From Terrimonas pollutisoli (GTDB lineage: Bacteria; Bacteroidota; Bacteroidia; Chitinophagales; Chitinophagaceae), in NCBI RefSeq assembly GCF_029360765.1, contig NZ_JARKNA010000020.1:37178-101177 (forward strand): 64,000 nucleotides of DNA. The letters are read 5' to 3'. This document shows positions 41,851 to 50,583 of this stretch, piece by piece. How positions within the stretch are numbered: position 1 is the stretch's first letter; every line of letters starts with the position of its first letter. The position numbers were made by a program, and so were the translations under genes. The notes beneath the pieces were generated by a model. It was not told the origin of the DNA and did no database searches. It saw only the letters and a list, made by a program, of their open reading frames with translations.

Positions 41851-44373
41851 ATGAGTAGAAAAATGATCTTGTTCCCTCTTCTTCTGTTAGTGATCTGTTC
41901 TTTTGCCCAACTGAAATCTCCCGAAGAATTTCTCGGTTATAAGATTGGCTCAAGGTATACTCCGCATTGGAAGTTAGTAAGCTATTTTCAACATGTGGCT
42001 CAATCAATGCCTTCTTTAGTAAAGATGCAGCAGTATGGTGAAACCAATGAACACAGACCCTTATACCTGGCATTTATTTCAACCGAAGAAAATATTTCTA
42101 ACCTCGAAAATATTCGAATCAACAATCTCCGCCTCGCAGGACTTGGAAAGGATAAGGCGGCTCCAAATGAAAACAGTCCTACCATAGTATGGCTTAGTTA
42201 TAATGTACATGGCAATGAAACCTCATCGTCAGAAGCATCCATGTTGACGTTATTTTCATTAGTTGATCCTAAAAACGCACAAACAAAAAACTGGCTCAGG
42301 AATACGCTTGTCATTATTGATCCTTGTGTAAACCCCGACGGAAGGGATCGCTATGTTAATTGGTTTAATTCAGTAGTAGGTACAAGCTACAATCCAAGAC
42401 TCGATGCCCGTGAACACCGGGAACCGTGGCCGGGTGGCAGAACGAATCATTACAATTTTGATCTGAACAGGGATTGGGCATGGCAAACACAAACGGAAAG
42501 TAAACAACGGATGGCGGTATACAATCAATGGTTACCCCAGGTTCATGTCGACTATCATGAGCAGGGAATCAATCAGCCTTACTATTTTGCTCCTGCGGCA
42601 CAACCATATCACGAGGCTATTACGCAATGGCAACGGGACTTCCAGGCAACTATTGGCAGAAACCACGCAAAATATTTTGATCAGCATGGCTGGCTTTATT
42701 TTACCAAAGAAATATTTGATCTCTTCTATCCTTCTTACGGCGATACGTATCCTGTTTATAATGGAGCCATAGGAATGACTTATGAACAAGGCGGCGGTGG
42801 CGCCGGGGGCTTAGGCGTCGATACCGATGAAGGAGATACCCTGACATTATACGACAGGGCGATACACCATTATACCACATCGCTTAGTACAATTGAAATT
42901 GCTTCTCAAAATGCTTCGGCATTGGTAAAGGAGTTCAGAAAGTTTTTTAATAATGGCGTAGCCGGCTTGGTTGGCGATTATAAAACCTATGTAATCAAAA
43001 ATAATCCCGGTGACGCAGAGAGGGTCAAGGCACTGCAGGAATTATTGGATAAAAATGATATCCAATATGGCAGCGGCAGCGGAAATGGAAGGGGGTATAA
43101 CTATCACACGGGTAAAGATGAATTCTTTAGTATTTCCTCCGGCGATATTGTGATTAGTGCCCTGCAACCGAAAGCCACGATGGTAAAGGTATTATTTGAG
43201 CCACAATCAAAATTGGTTGACTCTGTTACCTATGATATTACTGCCTGGTCATTACCTTATGTATATGGCCTGACGACTTATGCCAGCAAGGAAAAAATCA
43301 ACGTAGCCGGACCTTATAAAAAAGAAGAGTTACAAAATAGCAACGCAGATGCTTATGGATACATAATAAGATGGCAGGGAATGTCTTCGGCAAAGGCAAC
43401 TGCACAGTTATTAAAGCAGGGAATCAAGGTTCGGTTTGCTGAAATGCCATTTGAAATCAACGGTCAGCAATTTGGCCGCGGCTCAATCATCATTTTGAAA
43501 AAAGGAAATGATAAATGGGGTGCAGGCTTGTGGACGATGGTGAGTAAAGTTTGTAATGAGAGTGGAGTTAAGATGAGTCCCGTCACTTCCGGGATGGTGG
43601 ACAAAGGATTTGATTTCGGCAGCTCAAAAGTTCATCCTGTTAAAGCGCCAAAAGTAGCGATGTTAACAGGAGAAGGTGTAGGATCAAATGCGGCAGGAGA
43701 AGTTTGGTTTTTCTTTGAGCAGCAACTGGATTATCCCATCACGTTAATCAATGCTAATGATTTTAACCGCACTGACTGGAACAAGATCGATGTATTAATA
43801 ATGCCTGACGGCAACTATCGTTTTCTAAATGAGAAGTCATCCTCAGAACAATTTGCACAATGGATACGGAACGGCGGCCGGGTAGTAGCATTGGAAAATG
43901 CCGTATTACAACTATCAAAACAAGATTGGAGTGTTATGCATCTAAAAAAAGATGATGATAAAGACACTGCCGCCAAAAAAGATCCCTATAAGTTGCTCAC
44001 TACTTTTGAAAACCGGGAAAGAGACGGACTTCCGGCATCAACACCCGGCTCAATTTACAAGGTAGAGATTGATAATACACACCCGTTGATGTATGGCTAC
44101 CCCAATTATTATCATACATTGAAAATGGATACAAACGTGTATGATTTTATTAAAGAAAATGGCTGGAATACAGGTGTAATTAAAAAAACAAACCAGGTCG
44201 CTGGGTTCGTAGGGTACAAGCTGAAGGATAAATTGAAAGACGGATTGCTTTTCGGCGTACAGGACATGGGAAGAGGGGCCGTTTCTTATTTAGCCGACAA
44301 TGTTCTTTTTCGAAATTTCTGGGAAAACGGAAAGCTGATGTTTTGCAATGCAGTGTTTTTTGTGGGACAGTAG
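41851..44373 (+). CDS. M14-family zinc carboxypeptidase, secreted
   Basis: An 840-residue exported protein with a signal peptide (about 1-19, ending CSFAQ). The M14 domain (about 40-370) has the HxxE zinc motif in NVHGNETSSSEASM, NPDGRDRYVNWFN, and the third zinc ligand region HVDYHEQG; GMTYEQGGGGAGG probably holds the catalytic Glu. The C-terminal 450 residues contain no peptidase motif but include a Rossmann-like, glutamine-amidotransferase-shaped segment (IDVLIMPDGNYRFLNEKSSSEQFAQWIRNGGRVVALENAV), common in large Bacteroidota M14 proteins. It removes residues from peptides outside the cytoplasm. It lies directly behind susCD but after a terminator. Confidence 0.88.
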   Translation: MSRKMILFPLLLLVICSFAQLKSPEEFLGYKIGSRYTPHWKLVSYFQHVAQSMPSLVKMQQYGETNEHRPLYLAFISTEENISNLENIRINNLRLAGLGKDKAAPNENSPTIVWLSYNVHGNETSSSEASMLTLFSLVDPKNAQTKNWLRNTLVIIDPCVNPDGRDRYVNWFNSVVGTSYNPRLDAREHREPWPGGRTNHYNFDLNRDWAWQTQTESKQRMAVYNQWLPQVHVDYHEQGINQPYYFAPAAQPYHEAITQWQRDFQATIGRNHAKYFDQHGWLYFTKEIFDLFYPSYGDTYPVYNGAIGMTYEQGGGGAGGLGVDTDEGDTLTLYDRAIHHYTTSLSTIEIASQNASALVKEFRKFFNNGVAGLVGDYKTYVIKNNPGDAERVKALQELLDKNDIQYGSGSGNGRGYNYHTGKDEFFSISSGDIVISALQPKATMVKVLFEPQSKLVDSVTYDITAWSLPYVYGLTTYASKEKINVAGPYKKEELQNSNADAYGYIIRWQGMSSAKATAQLLKQGIKVRFAEMPFEINGQQFGRGSIIILKKGNDKWGAGLWTMVSKVCNESGVKMSPVTSGMVDKGFDFGSSKVHPVKAPKVAMLTGEGVGSNAAGEVWFFFEQQLDYPITLINANDFNRTDWNKIDVLIMPDGNYRFLNEKSSSEQFAQWIRNGGRVVALENAVLQLSKQDWSVMHLKKDDDKDTAAKKDPYKLLTTFENRERDGLPASTPGSIYKVEIDNTHPLMYGYPNYYHTLKMDTNVYDFIKENGWNTGVIKKTNQVAGFVGYKLKDKLKDGLLFGVQDMGRGAVSYLADNVLFRNFWENGKLMFCNAVFFVGQ

Positions 44374-44386
44374 AAGTTGCGGTTTA

Positions 44387-44420
44387 TGATAACGATACAG
44401 GCCATCACTTATCGTTATCA
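44387..44420. terminator. Inverted repeat between convergent genes, possible bidirectional terminator
   Basis: A perfect 10-bp inverted repeat TGATAACGAT / ATCGTTATCA with a 14-base loop, 13 bases after the M14 stop codon. T-runs are lacking, so termination is not certain. Confidence 0.45.
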
Positions 44421-44439
44421 AATCTATAGAATACTTCGA

Positions 44440-44478
44440 AAGTCTCTCCGCCTGCGGCGGAAGATTTAGAGGGGCTTA
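44440..44478 (-). repeat. Palindromic element at the rng stop codon
   Basis: On the minus strand: TTAAGCCCCTCTAAATC, then the core CCGCC-GCA-GGCGG, then GAGACTTT. The TAA stop of rng is formed by its first bases. The flanks CCCTCTAAAT and GAGACTT match those of the lpxD copy while the core is completely different. Confidence 0.65.
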
Positions 44479-46029
44479 AAGTTTTATCTCCTCATCACGC
44501 TGGTCAAAAAATTTGTATTCAGTAAGATGATAATTGGTATCAGCTTCTACTCTTGTTTTTTGTCCAAATTTCTTTTTCCATGCCGCCATCTTCGTTTTCC
44601 AGGGCCATCCTTTGGTGAGATAAGCGTACATGATGGGGTTCACCACCAGTTTCAGATTCTTATGCTGATGAGTAATGAGATAATTCAGATTTTTTTCAAT
44701 CTCATCTTCGAGTAACAAGGTGGAAGATATTTTACCGGTGCCATTACAACTGGGGCAGACTTCCTGTGTATTGATATTCACCTCCGGTTTCATCCGCTGG
44801 CGGGTAATCTGCATGATGCCGAATTTGGAAATAGGAAGTACTGCATGTTTCGCTCTGTCAGGCTCCATGAACTCTTCCATTTTTTCTACCAGCTTCCGTT
44901 TATTTTCCGGCAGCTTCATATCTATAAAGTCTGCCACGATGATGCCTCCCAGGTCTCGAAGACGTAATTGGCGGGCAATTTCTTCAGCAGCTTCAAGGTT
45001 TGTTTCCAGGGCATTTTGTTCCTGGTTATTGCTTACGCTTTTGTACCCGCTGTTCACATCGATAACATGCAATGCCTCCGTGTGCTCGATTATGAGGTAA
45101 GCACCGCTGTTCATGTTCACAGTCTTACCAAACGATGATTTCACCTGCTTGGTTATACCAAATGAATCAAATATGGGAGAACCATTTTGGTAATACGAAA
45201 CGATATCGGCTTTTTCAGGAGCTATACGCTGGATATAATTCTTTGTGTCGGTGAAAATAGTGCGGTCGTTTACCACTATGCGGTTGAAATCAGCGTTAAG
45301 CAGATCCCTGAGGATGCTATTTGTTTTTGTTTGCTCGCTTAATATTTTAGCCGGTGCGGCAGCTCCTTTCAGGTTTCGCTGAATAGTCTTCCACATTTCT
45401 ACCAATTCAGAAAGGTCTTCATGCAGCTCGGCAGTATTCTTTCCTTCAGCAGCAGTGCGAACGATAACACCAAAATTTTTAGGTTTGATGGCTTCAACTA
45501 TTTTCTGCAGTCTTTTTCTTTCTTCGGAAGAGTGTATCTTACGGGAAACGGCTACAATATTGTTGAAGGGGGTGATCACGACAAAACGTCCCGGCAGAGA
45601 TATTTCACAACTTAACCTTGGCCCTTTGGCTGCTATCGGTTCTTTCAGGATCTGAACGAGGATATTCGGCTTTCCGCCCAACACTTCGTTGATCTTTCCT
45701 GTTTTGATGATCTCCGGTTCTATTTCAAACTTGCCAAAATCAAGACCATTTTCACTTTTATCGTTCATGGTCTGCGCCGTGAACTTCAGCAATGATTTGG
45801 CATAGGGGCTGAGATCAGTATAGTGAAGGAACGCATCTTTTTCAAAGCCTACTTCTACAAATGCGGCATTTAGGCCAGGGATGAGCTTTTTTACCTTTCC
45901 AAGATAAAGGTCTCCCACGGCAAAACGGGCATCGCTTTTTTCGCTATGCAATTCCACCAACTTCCGATCCTCCAGCAAAGCAATTTCAACGCCTTGAGGA
46001 GCAGCATTAATAATGAGTTCTTTGTTCAT
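44476..46029 (-). CDS. rng: Ribonuclease G/E family endoribonuclease
   Basis: A 517-residue RNase G/E catalytic core. The N-terminal S1 domain (about 35-125; VGDLYLGKVKKLIPGLNAAFVEVGFEKDAFLHYTDL) is followed by the 5'-sensor/RNase H-like region and the catalytic Asp residues in HVIDVNSG and IIVADFIDM. The zinc-link CPSCNGTG for tetramerisation is present near 400. It lacks the long RNase E scaffold tail, like RNase G. It cuts single-stranded RNA at AU-rich sites, in rRNA maturation and mRNA decay. Upstream on the same strand are the COX24-type ribosomal protein, a TPR gene and an HU gene. Confidence 0.93.
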   Translation of the reverse strand: MNKELIINAAPQGVEIALLEDRKLVELHSEKSDARFAVGDLYLGKVKKLIPGLNAAFVEVGFEKDAFLHYTDLSPYAKSLLKFTAQTMNDKSENGLDFGKFEIEPEIIKTGKINEVLGGKPNILVQILKEPIAAKGPRLSCEISLPGRFVVITPFNNIVAVSRKIHSSEERKRLQKIVEAIKPKNFGVIVRTAAEGKNTAELHEDLSELVEMWKTIQRNLKGAAAPAKILSEQTKTNSILRDLLNADFNRIVVNDRTIFTDTKNYIQRIAPEKADIVSYYQNGSPIFDSFGITKQVKSSFGKTVNMNSGAYLIIEHTEALHVIDVNSGYKSVSNNQEQNALETNLEAAEEIARQLRLRDLGGIIVADFIDMKLPENKRKLVEKMEEFMEPDRAKHAVLPISKFGIMQITRQRMKPEVNINTQEVCPSCNGTGKISSTLLLEDEIEKNLNYLITHQHKNLKLVVNPIMYAYLTKGWPWKTKMAAWKKKFGQKTRVEADTNYHLTEYKFFDQRDEEIKL

Positions 46030-46175
46030 TACAGCTTACATAAATGAATGTCCTTAGTGCTGTAAACCCGGTTGCCAGTAATCCGTACATTGATTGCGGT
46101 GGGATAAAGTTGCAGCAAATTGGCGGGGATGCAAACTAATACGGGCGGCAAAACAACCAGTCAACTGAAACTGGA

Positions 46176-46198
46176 CTGTCCCGTCAGCAACGGGACAG
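46176..46198. repeat. Perfect hairpin in the spacer between the COX24-type gene and rng
   Basis: CTGTCCCGT-CAGCA-ACGGGACAG, a 9-bp perfect stem. No T-run follows on either strand. It could act as an mRNA processing or stability element, or be another dispersed palindrome. Confidence 0.5.
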
Positions 46199-46226
46199 CA
46201 CAGTTCTGTACTAAGAAAAGAAAGAA

Positions 46227-46319
46227 TTATTTCCTCTTCTTATGACGGTTTTTTCTCAGTCTTTTTTTACGCTTGTGCGTCGCAATTTTATGACGCTTTC
46301 TTTTCTTACCACAAGGCAT
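46227..46319 (-). CDS. AURKAIP1/COX24-domain small ribosomal-type protein
   Basis: A 30-residue, extremely basic protein that falls below the usual ORF length cut-off. It starts MPCGKKRKRHKIATHKRKKR and continues LRKNRHKKRK. This sequence is the hallmark of the Bacteroidota AURKAIP1/COX24 family, related to mitochondrial mS38 and mycobacterial bS22, which sits on the small ribosomal subunit. It lies on the same strand as rng, 197 bases upstream of it, and 106 bases after the TPR gene. Twenty of its thirty residues are Lys, Arg or His. Confidence 0.9.
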   Translation of the reverse strand: MPCGKKRKRHKIATHKRKKRLRKNRHKKRK

Positions 46320-46425
46320 ACTCAAATAATTTTTTAAAACTTGTTATATAATACATTTAAAGTTTAGGCCTAAAGCTGGATTCCCACATCAACACTTCAA
46401 ACTTGTAAACTATTAAACCATAAAC

Positions 46426-47289
46426 TTATTTACCCAATTCAGTAATTCGTTTTTCTATCTCTGTCCTCACATCCGGCCGGGGGATGTATAGCAGACTTTT
46501 TTTATACCAGTCTGCTGCGATTTTCTTATCACCCTTTCTTTCATATACTTCAGCCAGCATCAATATCGCTTCAATATTATCGGGTTGAAGCCGGTGTACA
46601 GTTGATAAACGATTGATTGCTTTGTCTATTTGCCCGGAAAGGATAGAGCCTTTCACCAAAGTCATCTGGGCATAAATATTTGTGCTGTCTTTATTGACTA
46701 CCTCCATTATTTTGCCTAATCCCTCCATAGGGTTAGTGGAAATATTTCCAAAAAGATAGCAGGCTCCCAGGCCAACTTTGGATGAATCATTATCCGGGTT
46801 AATCTTCAAAGATCTCTCAAACAAATCTTTAGCTTGTTCTGCTTCCCATTTTATAAGACCAGGATTTTGCTCCTGTTGCAGATTATCTAAAAACAAGTGG
46901 GCAGCAAAGGTGAGGGTTTTTTCCGAATTTTCCAATCTTGCAGCTTCTGCCTCATACCATGCGTAGGGAGCAAACAGGCGCATAGAATCGCCCCAAAAAT
47001 GAGAAAGCTGGTGATATACTTTTAATTGTTGGTCTTTTACATCTCCTCTCGAAATGGAATTTTCCAGCATGCTAAGATGGGTGATCTGTGCTGGATTAAG
47101 TTGTTTTTTGGCAAGAGTAAGAATGGAGTCAATAGAAATAGCGGCCTGATTACCATGATCATGACCGTCATTCTCAGTATGCGTTGCCGCAACAATATTT
47201 TTTTTGTTGGGAGTAGTTCTGCCAAATAAAAAAATGCCAATAACTAATAATATGGCGATGCCAATTGTAATCCACTGCGGTTTCTTCAC
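46426..47289 (-). CDS. TPR-repeat protein with N-terminal membrane anchor
   Basis: A 287-residue protein: an N-terminal membrane helix (WITIGIAILLVIGIFLFG), then a helical domain with about three tetratricopeptide repeats near the C-terminus (AKDLFERSLKINPDNDSSKVGLGACYLFG, AQMTLVKGSILSGQIDKAINRLSTVHRLQPD, EAILMLAEVYERKGDKKIAADWYKKSLLYIP). It is probably anchored in the inner membrane, facing the periplasm. The partner is unknown. It follows the HU gene by 93 bases on the same strand, an arrangement I believe is common in this family. Confidence 0.8.
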   Translation of the reverse strand: MKKPQWITIGIAILLVIGIFLFGRTTPNKKNIVAATHTENDGHDHGNQAAISIDSILTLAKKQLNPAQITHLSMLENSISRGDVKDQQLKVYHQLSHFWGDSMRLFAPYAWYEAEAARLENSEKTLTFAAHLFLDNLQQEQNPGLIKWEAEQAKDLFERSLKINPDNDSSKVGLGACYLFGNISTNPMEGLGKIMEVVNKDSTNIYAQMTLVKGSILSGQIDKAINRLSTVHRLQPDNIEAILMLAEVYERKGDKKIAADWYKKSLLYIPRPDVRTEIEKRITELGK

Positions 47290-47382
47290 TTGCTATAATT
47301 TGGAGAGCAAAGTTACCGTTGGGATGATTAACAATGCCAATAAAATTGATTTGAAGCAGGTAAAATATTCTTAAATAAAGAA

Positions 47383-47700
47383 TTAAATATCTTCACCCGG
47401 CCCTTGATCTGGCTTGGCTTCTTTTAATTTCTTTACTTCGGCAACAAATTCCTTGGCAGGTTTAAATGCAGGGATGTAATGCTCAGGAATATGAACTGCA
47501 ATATTCTTTTTAATGTTGCGGCCGATCTTTGCAGCTCTTTTTTTGGTGATAAAACTACCGAAGCCACGGATATAAATATTTTCTCCGGCAGACAAAGTGT
47601 CTTTTACTTCTTTAAACATGGTTTCGAGTGTAACTAACACATCTACTTTGGGGATTCCAGTCTTTTCTGATATTTGGTTTACGAGGTCGGCTTTTCTCAT
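47383..47700 (-). CDS. HU/IHF-family DNA-binding protein
   Basis: A 105-residue bacterial histone-like protein: MRKADLVNQISEKTGIPKVDVLVTLETMF, GENIYIRGFGSFITKKRAAKIGRN, and a DNA-gripping arm KKNIAVHIPEHYIPAFKPAKEF. The PxxxxPxFKPxKxF ending is characteristic of HU/IHF. A short acidic/Gly tail (PDQGPGEDI) follows. It bends and compacts DNA. It is divergent from mutY with a 144-base shared promoter region. Confidence 0.92.
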   Translation of the reverse strand: MRKADLVNQISEKTGIPKVDVLVTLETMFKEVKDTLSAGENIYIRGFGSFITKKRAAKIGRNIKKNIAVHIPEHYIPAFKPAKEFVAEVKKLKEAKPDQGPGEDI

Positions 47701-47844
47701 TTTTATGAGGTTTAAGTAGTTTGTAATGCCAATTTAAGACAAAAAATGATGATAGTCAAAGGGATAGCCTTATTTTTTTACAACAAATTCAAAGCCATGT
47801 TTCCAAAAATGGCAAATAATTAAAATTTATATCTGATTAGAAAG

Positions 47845-48933
47845 GTGAAAAAAATCGATAAAAAGGCCGACAACGTTGATTTTTCCCGGCTTCTTTTAAA
47901 CTGGAATAAGCTTGCAAACAAACGGGAAATGCCATGGAAAGGAGAGAAGGATCCTTATAAAATTTGGCTAAGTGAGATCATTCTGCAACAGACAAGGGTA
48001 GAGCAAGGATTGAATTACTATCACCGTTTCATTAAAGCGTTTCCCGATGTTCATCAACTTGCCAAAGCCCCTGACGCTAAGGTATTTAAGCTTTGGGAAG
48101 GGCTGGGTTATTATACCCGGTGCAGGAATTTGATCGCTACGGCCCGTTATATTTCCAAAGAATTGAACGGGGAGTTTCCGGCTGCCTATGAAGAAATAAA
48201 GGCATTGAAAGGAATTGGCCCCTACACTGCTGCTGCCATTTCATCGTTTGCCTTCAACCTGCCATATGCAGTAGTAGATGGTAATGTTTTCAGGGTGTTG
48301 TCAAGAGTATATGGCATCGGGATTCCCATCGATTCTGCGGAGGGGAAGAAATATTTTACCCGGTTGGCTAATGAAAAGCTCGATAAGGTTCAGCCGGGAG
48401 TTTATAACCAGGCCATCATGGACTTTGGCGCCATTGTTTGCAAACCGGCATTGCCGCTTTGTGGAGATTGTATTTTTAATAAAACCTGTTTTGCTTTTAC
48501 TCACGATAAAATCAGCGAGCTGCCGGTAAAGGAAAAAAAGATTACCATAAAGAAGAGATGGTTTTATTACCTGGTATTGGAGCATGAAGGAAAAGTGGCT
48601 ATTCAGCAAAGGATGCAAAAAGATATTTGGCAACACCTGTATGAATACCCAATGAAGGAGACGATCAAAGAAGCTGACACAAAAAAAATACTGGAACAGG
48701 CGGAAAAAAGCGGCTGGCTACAAAAAGGCAAGTACGAAGTGGTTGCTGTCTCACCACTTTTCAAACAGCAGCTTTCACACCAGCTCATAGCAGGACAGTT
48801 TATTCAGATCAAATTGAAGAAGTCTGTAAACAATGATTGGTTATGGGTATCGAAAAATCAATTGAAGAAATATGCTTTTCCGAAGTTTATAAATCAATAT
48901 CTTGATAATAAGGGGATGCAGAATTTGTTTTAA
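47845..48933 (+). CDS. mutY: Adenine DNA glycosylase MutY
   Basis: A 362-residue A/G-specific glycosylase. I keep the GTG start at 47845, since the first ATG comes only within the conserved WKGEKDPYKIWLSEIILQQTRVEQG block. The helix-hairpin-helix LKGIGPYTAAAISSFAF and the catalytic Asp in AVVDGNVFRVLSR are present. The 4Fe-4S cluster has four cysteines in the spacing C-x6-C-x2-C-x5-C (CKPALPLCGDCIFNKTC). The C-terminal NUDIX-like domain (about 230-355) recognises 8-oxoG. It removes A opposite 8-oxoguanine. The gene is complete. Confidence 0.94.
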   Translation: MKKIDKKADNVDFSRLLLNWNKLANKREMPWKGEKDPYKIWLSEIILQQTRVEQGLNYYHRFIKAFPDVHQLAKAPDAKVFKLWEGLGYYTRCRNLIATARYISKELNGEFPAAYEEIKALKGIGPYTAAAISSFAFNLPYAVVDGNVFRVLSRVYGIGIPIDSAEGKKYFTRLANEKLDKVQPGVYNQAIMDFGAIVCKPALPLCGDCIFNKTCFAFTHDKISELPVKEKKITIKKRWFYYLVLEHEGKVAIQQRMQKDIWQHLYEYPMKETIKEADTKKILEQAEKSGWLQKGKYEVVAVSPLFKQQLSHQLIAGQFIQIKLKKSVNNDWLWVSKNQLKKYAFPKFINQYLDNKGMQNLF

Positions 48934-49366
48934 GTAAAAATATTGTTGTTGCCAGTTTCAGTATTTTATGGCATCACCTGTTGCGGCGCTCCATTCATCG
49001 TTCTGTTCTTTGCTGAGTTTATTGAAGTATCACCGATAGTGTCGCTGTTTACCCAAACACCGTGCTTGTTGAAGTGGAAGGGTCGCTCCCATATTCATGC
49101 TGTTTTCAGGGCATCATTTTTTGATGCTTCCTTTTGGTTTCTGGACTGATGATTGAGAAAAGTCAATATTTACTCATTAATCAACTGCACTACAGTCTTT
49201 TCCCGCATTTTAGTTTTATCTTACAATTTAGCTGCCTTATCCCGCCATGAACGACATTCAAACCTTATCTCATGGGCTGCTTATTTGGGAAGATGCCCTT
49301 CCACCTGGTTTCGCTGGCATTCGTATTCCGGGCGCCAGTCTCTTATCTGCAAGAGGTGAGTTCGGA
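48934..49366. other. 433-base spacer after mutY
   Basis: No convincing gene. A small hairpin GCATCA-TTTTT-TGATGC (49111-49127), followed by TTCCTTTT, could be a weak terminator for mutY, 180 bases after its stop. Short open stretches on both strands show no domain. A minus-strand stretch around 48967-49105 (FHFNKHGVWVNSDTIGDTS) looks protein-like but has no start codon. Confidence 0.3.
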
Positions 49367-49951
49367 TCATTGTGCGTTCAGCACAGTCGCATTGGTAGCC
49401 AGCTCATAGGTTTCATTTTCAAAATCAATAGAAGCCCCTGCAGAAACGATTTTGAAATGTGTGCTGCCACCCGGCGCTGCTATCATATTGCTGGGAATAA
49501 AGGATGGAATGGAAACACTCAGTTCACCGGTCACCCGGTTGATGCTGCTGGTATAAGGAGCATACAGGGTAGTTCCCAATTTGCCATTCACATTAAATTC
49601 AAATCCTTCCAGCAACTCAGCTTCTCCATCTATCACATTTCGCAGCCCTCTTTCATTCACTGCGTCTGCCTGTATCACCTTCATCATTTCACGGGTGAGT
49701 CGCGACACCATTCTGCTGTCGGCCGTGTTTTGAAGCAATGATCGCAGAGCATTACGTAATACCTTACCGGCAGCGCCGGCCCTGCCAAATTCAGCCCCGT
49801 TTTCACGGGTGCGTTGAAAAGCGGGGTCGTTGGCAATGCGGTTCGCATCAATACCTCCCTTTTCCCTCGCCAGGTAACCATCACCCGATTTGTAAAAGGT
49901 GATATTACCAATCGTTCCTTTTAATGGGATAATCCCTTTTTGTTGTGCCAT
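49367..49951 (-). CDS. Conserved Bacteroidota hypothetical protein, probably shortened
   Basis: A 194-residue protein starting MAQQKGIIPLKGTIGNITFYKSGDGYLAREKGG. I recognise the type: related hypothetical proteins occur, often in several copies, in Chitinophagaceae and relatives, and from memory are longer (about 250 residues). They share the N-terminal KGTIGxITFYKSxDGYLAREKGG, a basic helix (GKVLRNALRSLLQNTADSRMVSRLTREMMKVIQAD) and Ig-like strands. Here the frame stops after VLNAQ, so the C-terminal strand set may be missing. No signal peptide is present. The function is unknown. Confidence 0.6.
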   Translation of the reverse strand: MAQQKGIIPLKGTIGNITFYKSGDGYLAREKGGIDANRIANDPAFQRTRENGAEFGRAGAAGKVLRNALRSLLQNTADSRMVSRLTREMMKVIQADAVNERGLRNVIDGEAELLEGFEFNVNGKLGTTLYAPYTSSINRVTGELSVSIPSFIPSNMIAAPGGSTHFKIVSAGASIDFENETYELATNATVLNAQ

Positions 49952-50074
49952 GATTTAAAAATTGAAATCAATAAAAACAGAATGTTTGACAGGCACATTC
50001 CGGTTAAGCCTTATCATGATGTTTGCAATTGCACAACAAGAATACAATGCAGCAGGGGCCGCTAAAAATCAACC

Positions 50075-50152
50075 GGCCATAATGGCCAATAAGGCCGATT
50101 AATCGCAACGGGGCCATCTTCACCCGGTATGTCCATTATGGCCATTTTGGCC
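50075..50152. repeat. GGCC nonamer array with inverted partner
   Basis: Three 9-base units GGCCATAAT, GGCCAATAA, GGCCGATTA (50075-50101) are followed by two units in the opposite orientation (ATTATGGCC, ATTTTGGCC; 50135-50152). GGCCATAATGG at 50075-50085 pairs perfectly with CCATTATGGCC at 50133-50143. It is GC-rich compared with its surroundings and lies in the spacer upstream of the RHS operon. A GTCATTGCGAGCC segment (about 50187-50200) just after it resembles the start of another common dispersed repeat. Confidence 0.55.
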
Positions 50153-50377
50153 GCAATGATAAACCGTCATTGTAAGCATAGTGGTCGTCATTGCGAGCCA
50201 AAGGCGAAGCAAACTGAACTCAAAGCCCACTCAAAGGCAGGGATAAAGCGACTGCGAATACTATTTAGCGTTGTCCTCTCTTATAAGGCTTACAGCGTTT
50301 AGAGATAATGGTATCCGGTAATTATTGCTTTAATCTTAGTGGATGATTTTAATATGATTATTGAAAAAATAAATACT

Positions 50378-50435
50378 CCGTTGAAAAAAGGGATTTTATC
50401 ACCGTGAAAAAACGGCAATAAATACCGTTAAAAAA
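50378..50435 (+). promoter_or_regulatory. Three spaced CCGTTGAAAAAA-type repeats upstream of the RHS operon
   Basis: CCGTTGAAAAAA (50378), CCGTGAAAAAA (50402) and CCGTTAAAAAA (50425) recur with spacings of 24 and 23 bases. A weaker TTATTGAAAAAA starts near 50358. Regular spacing of a short motif 150-200 bases before the first gene suggests binding sites of a regulator. Confidence 0.4.
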
Positions 50436-50583
50436 CATTTGTCTTGTTGAGAACCAACCCTCATCTTCGCTTTGCTTTTATTGAGAATTGTATTCGGATG
50501 ATTTCTTCAGCCTGAAGAATTACCACTTCGTGGTATTGTTCGGCAAAAAGAAAAGAGCCACCTACGAACCACAGCCAGGACTA

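Noticed and set aside
48943..49149. A 68-codon frame after mutY with a hydrophobic start
   Set aside because: It has no family resemblance, and a protein-like stretch appears on the opposite strand too; neither has support.
49247..49741. A 164-codon plus-strand frame opposite 49367-49951
   Set aside because: The minus-strand frame matches a known Bacteroidota protein type; this one is its shadow.
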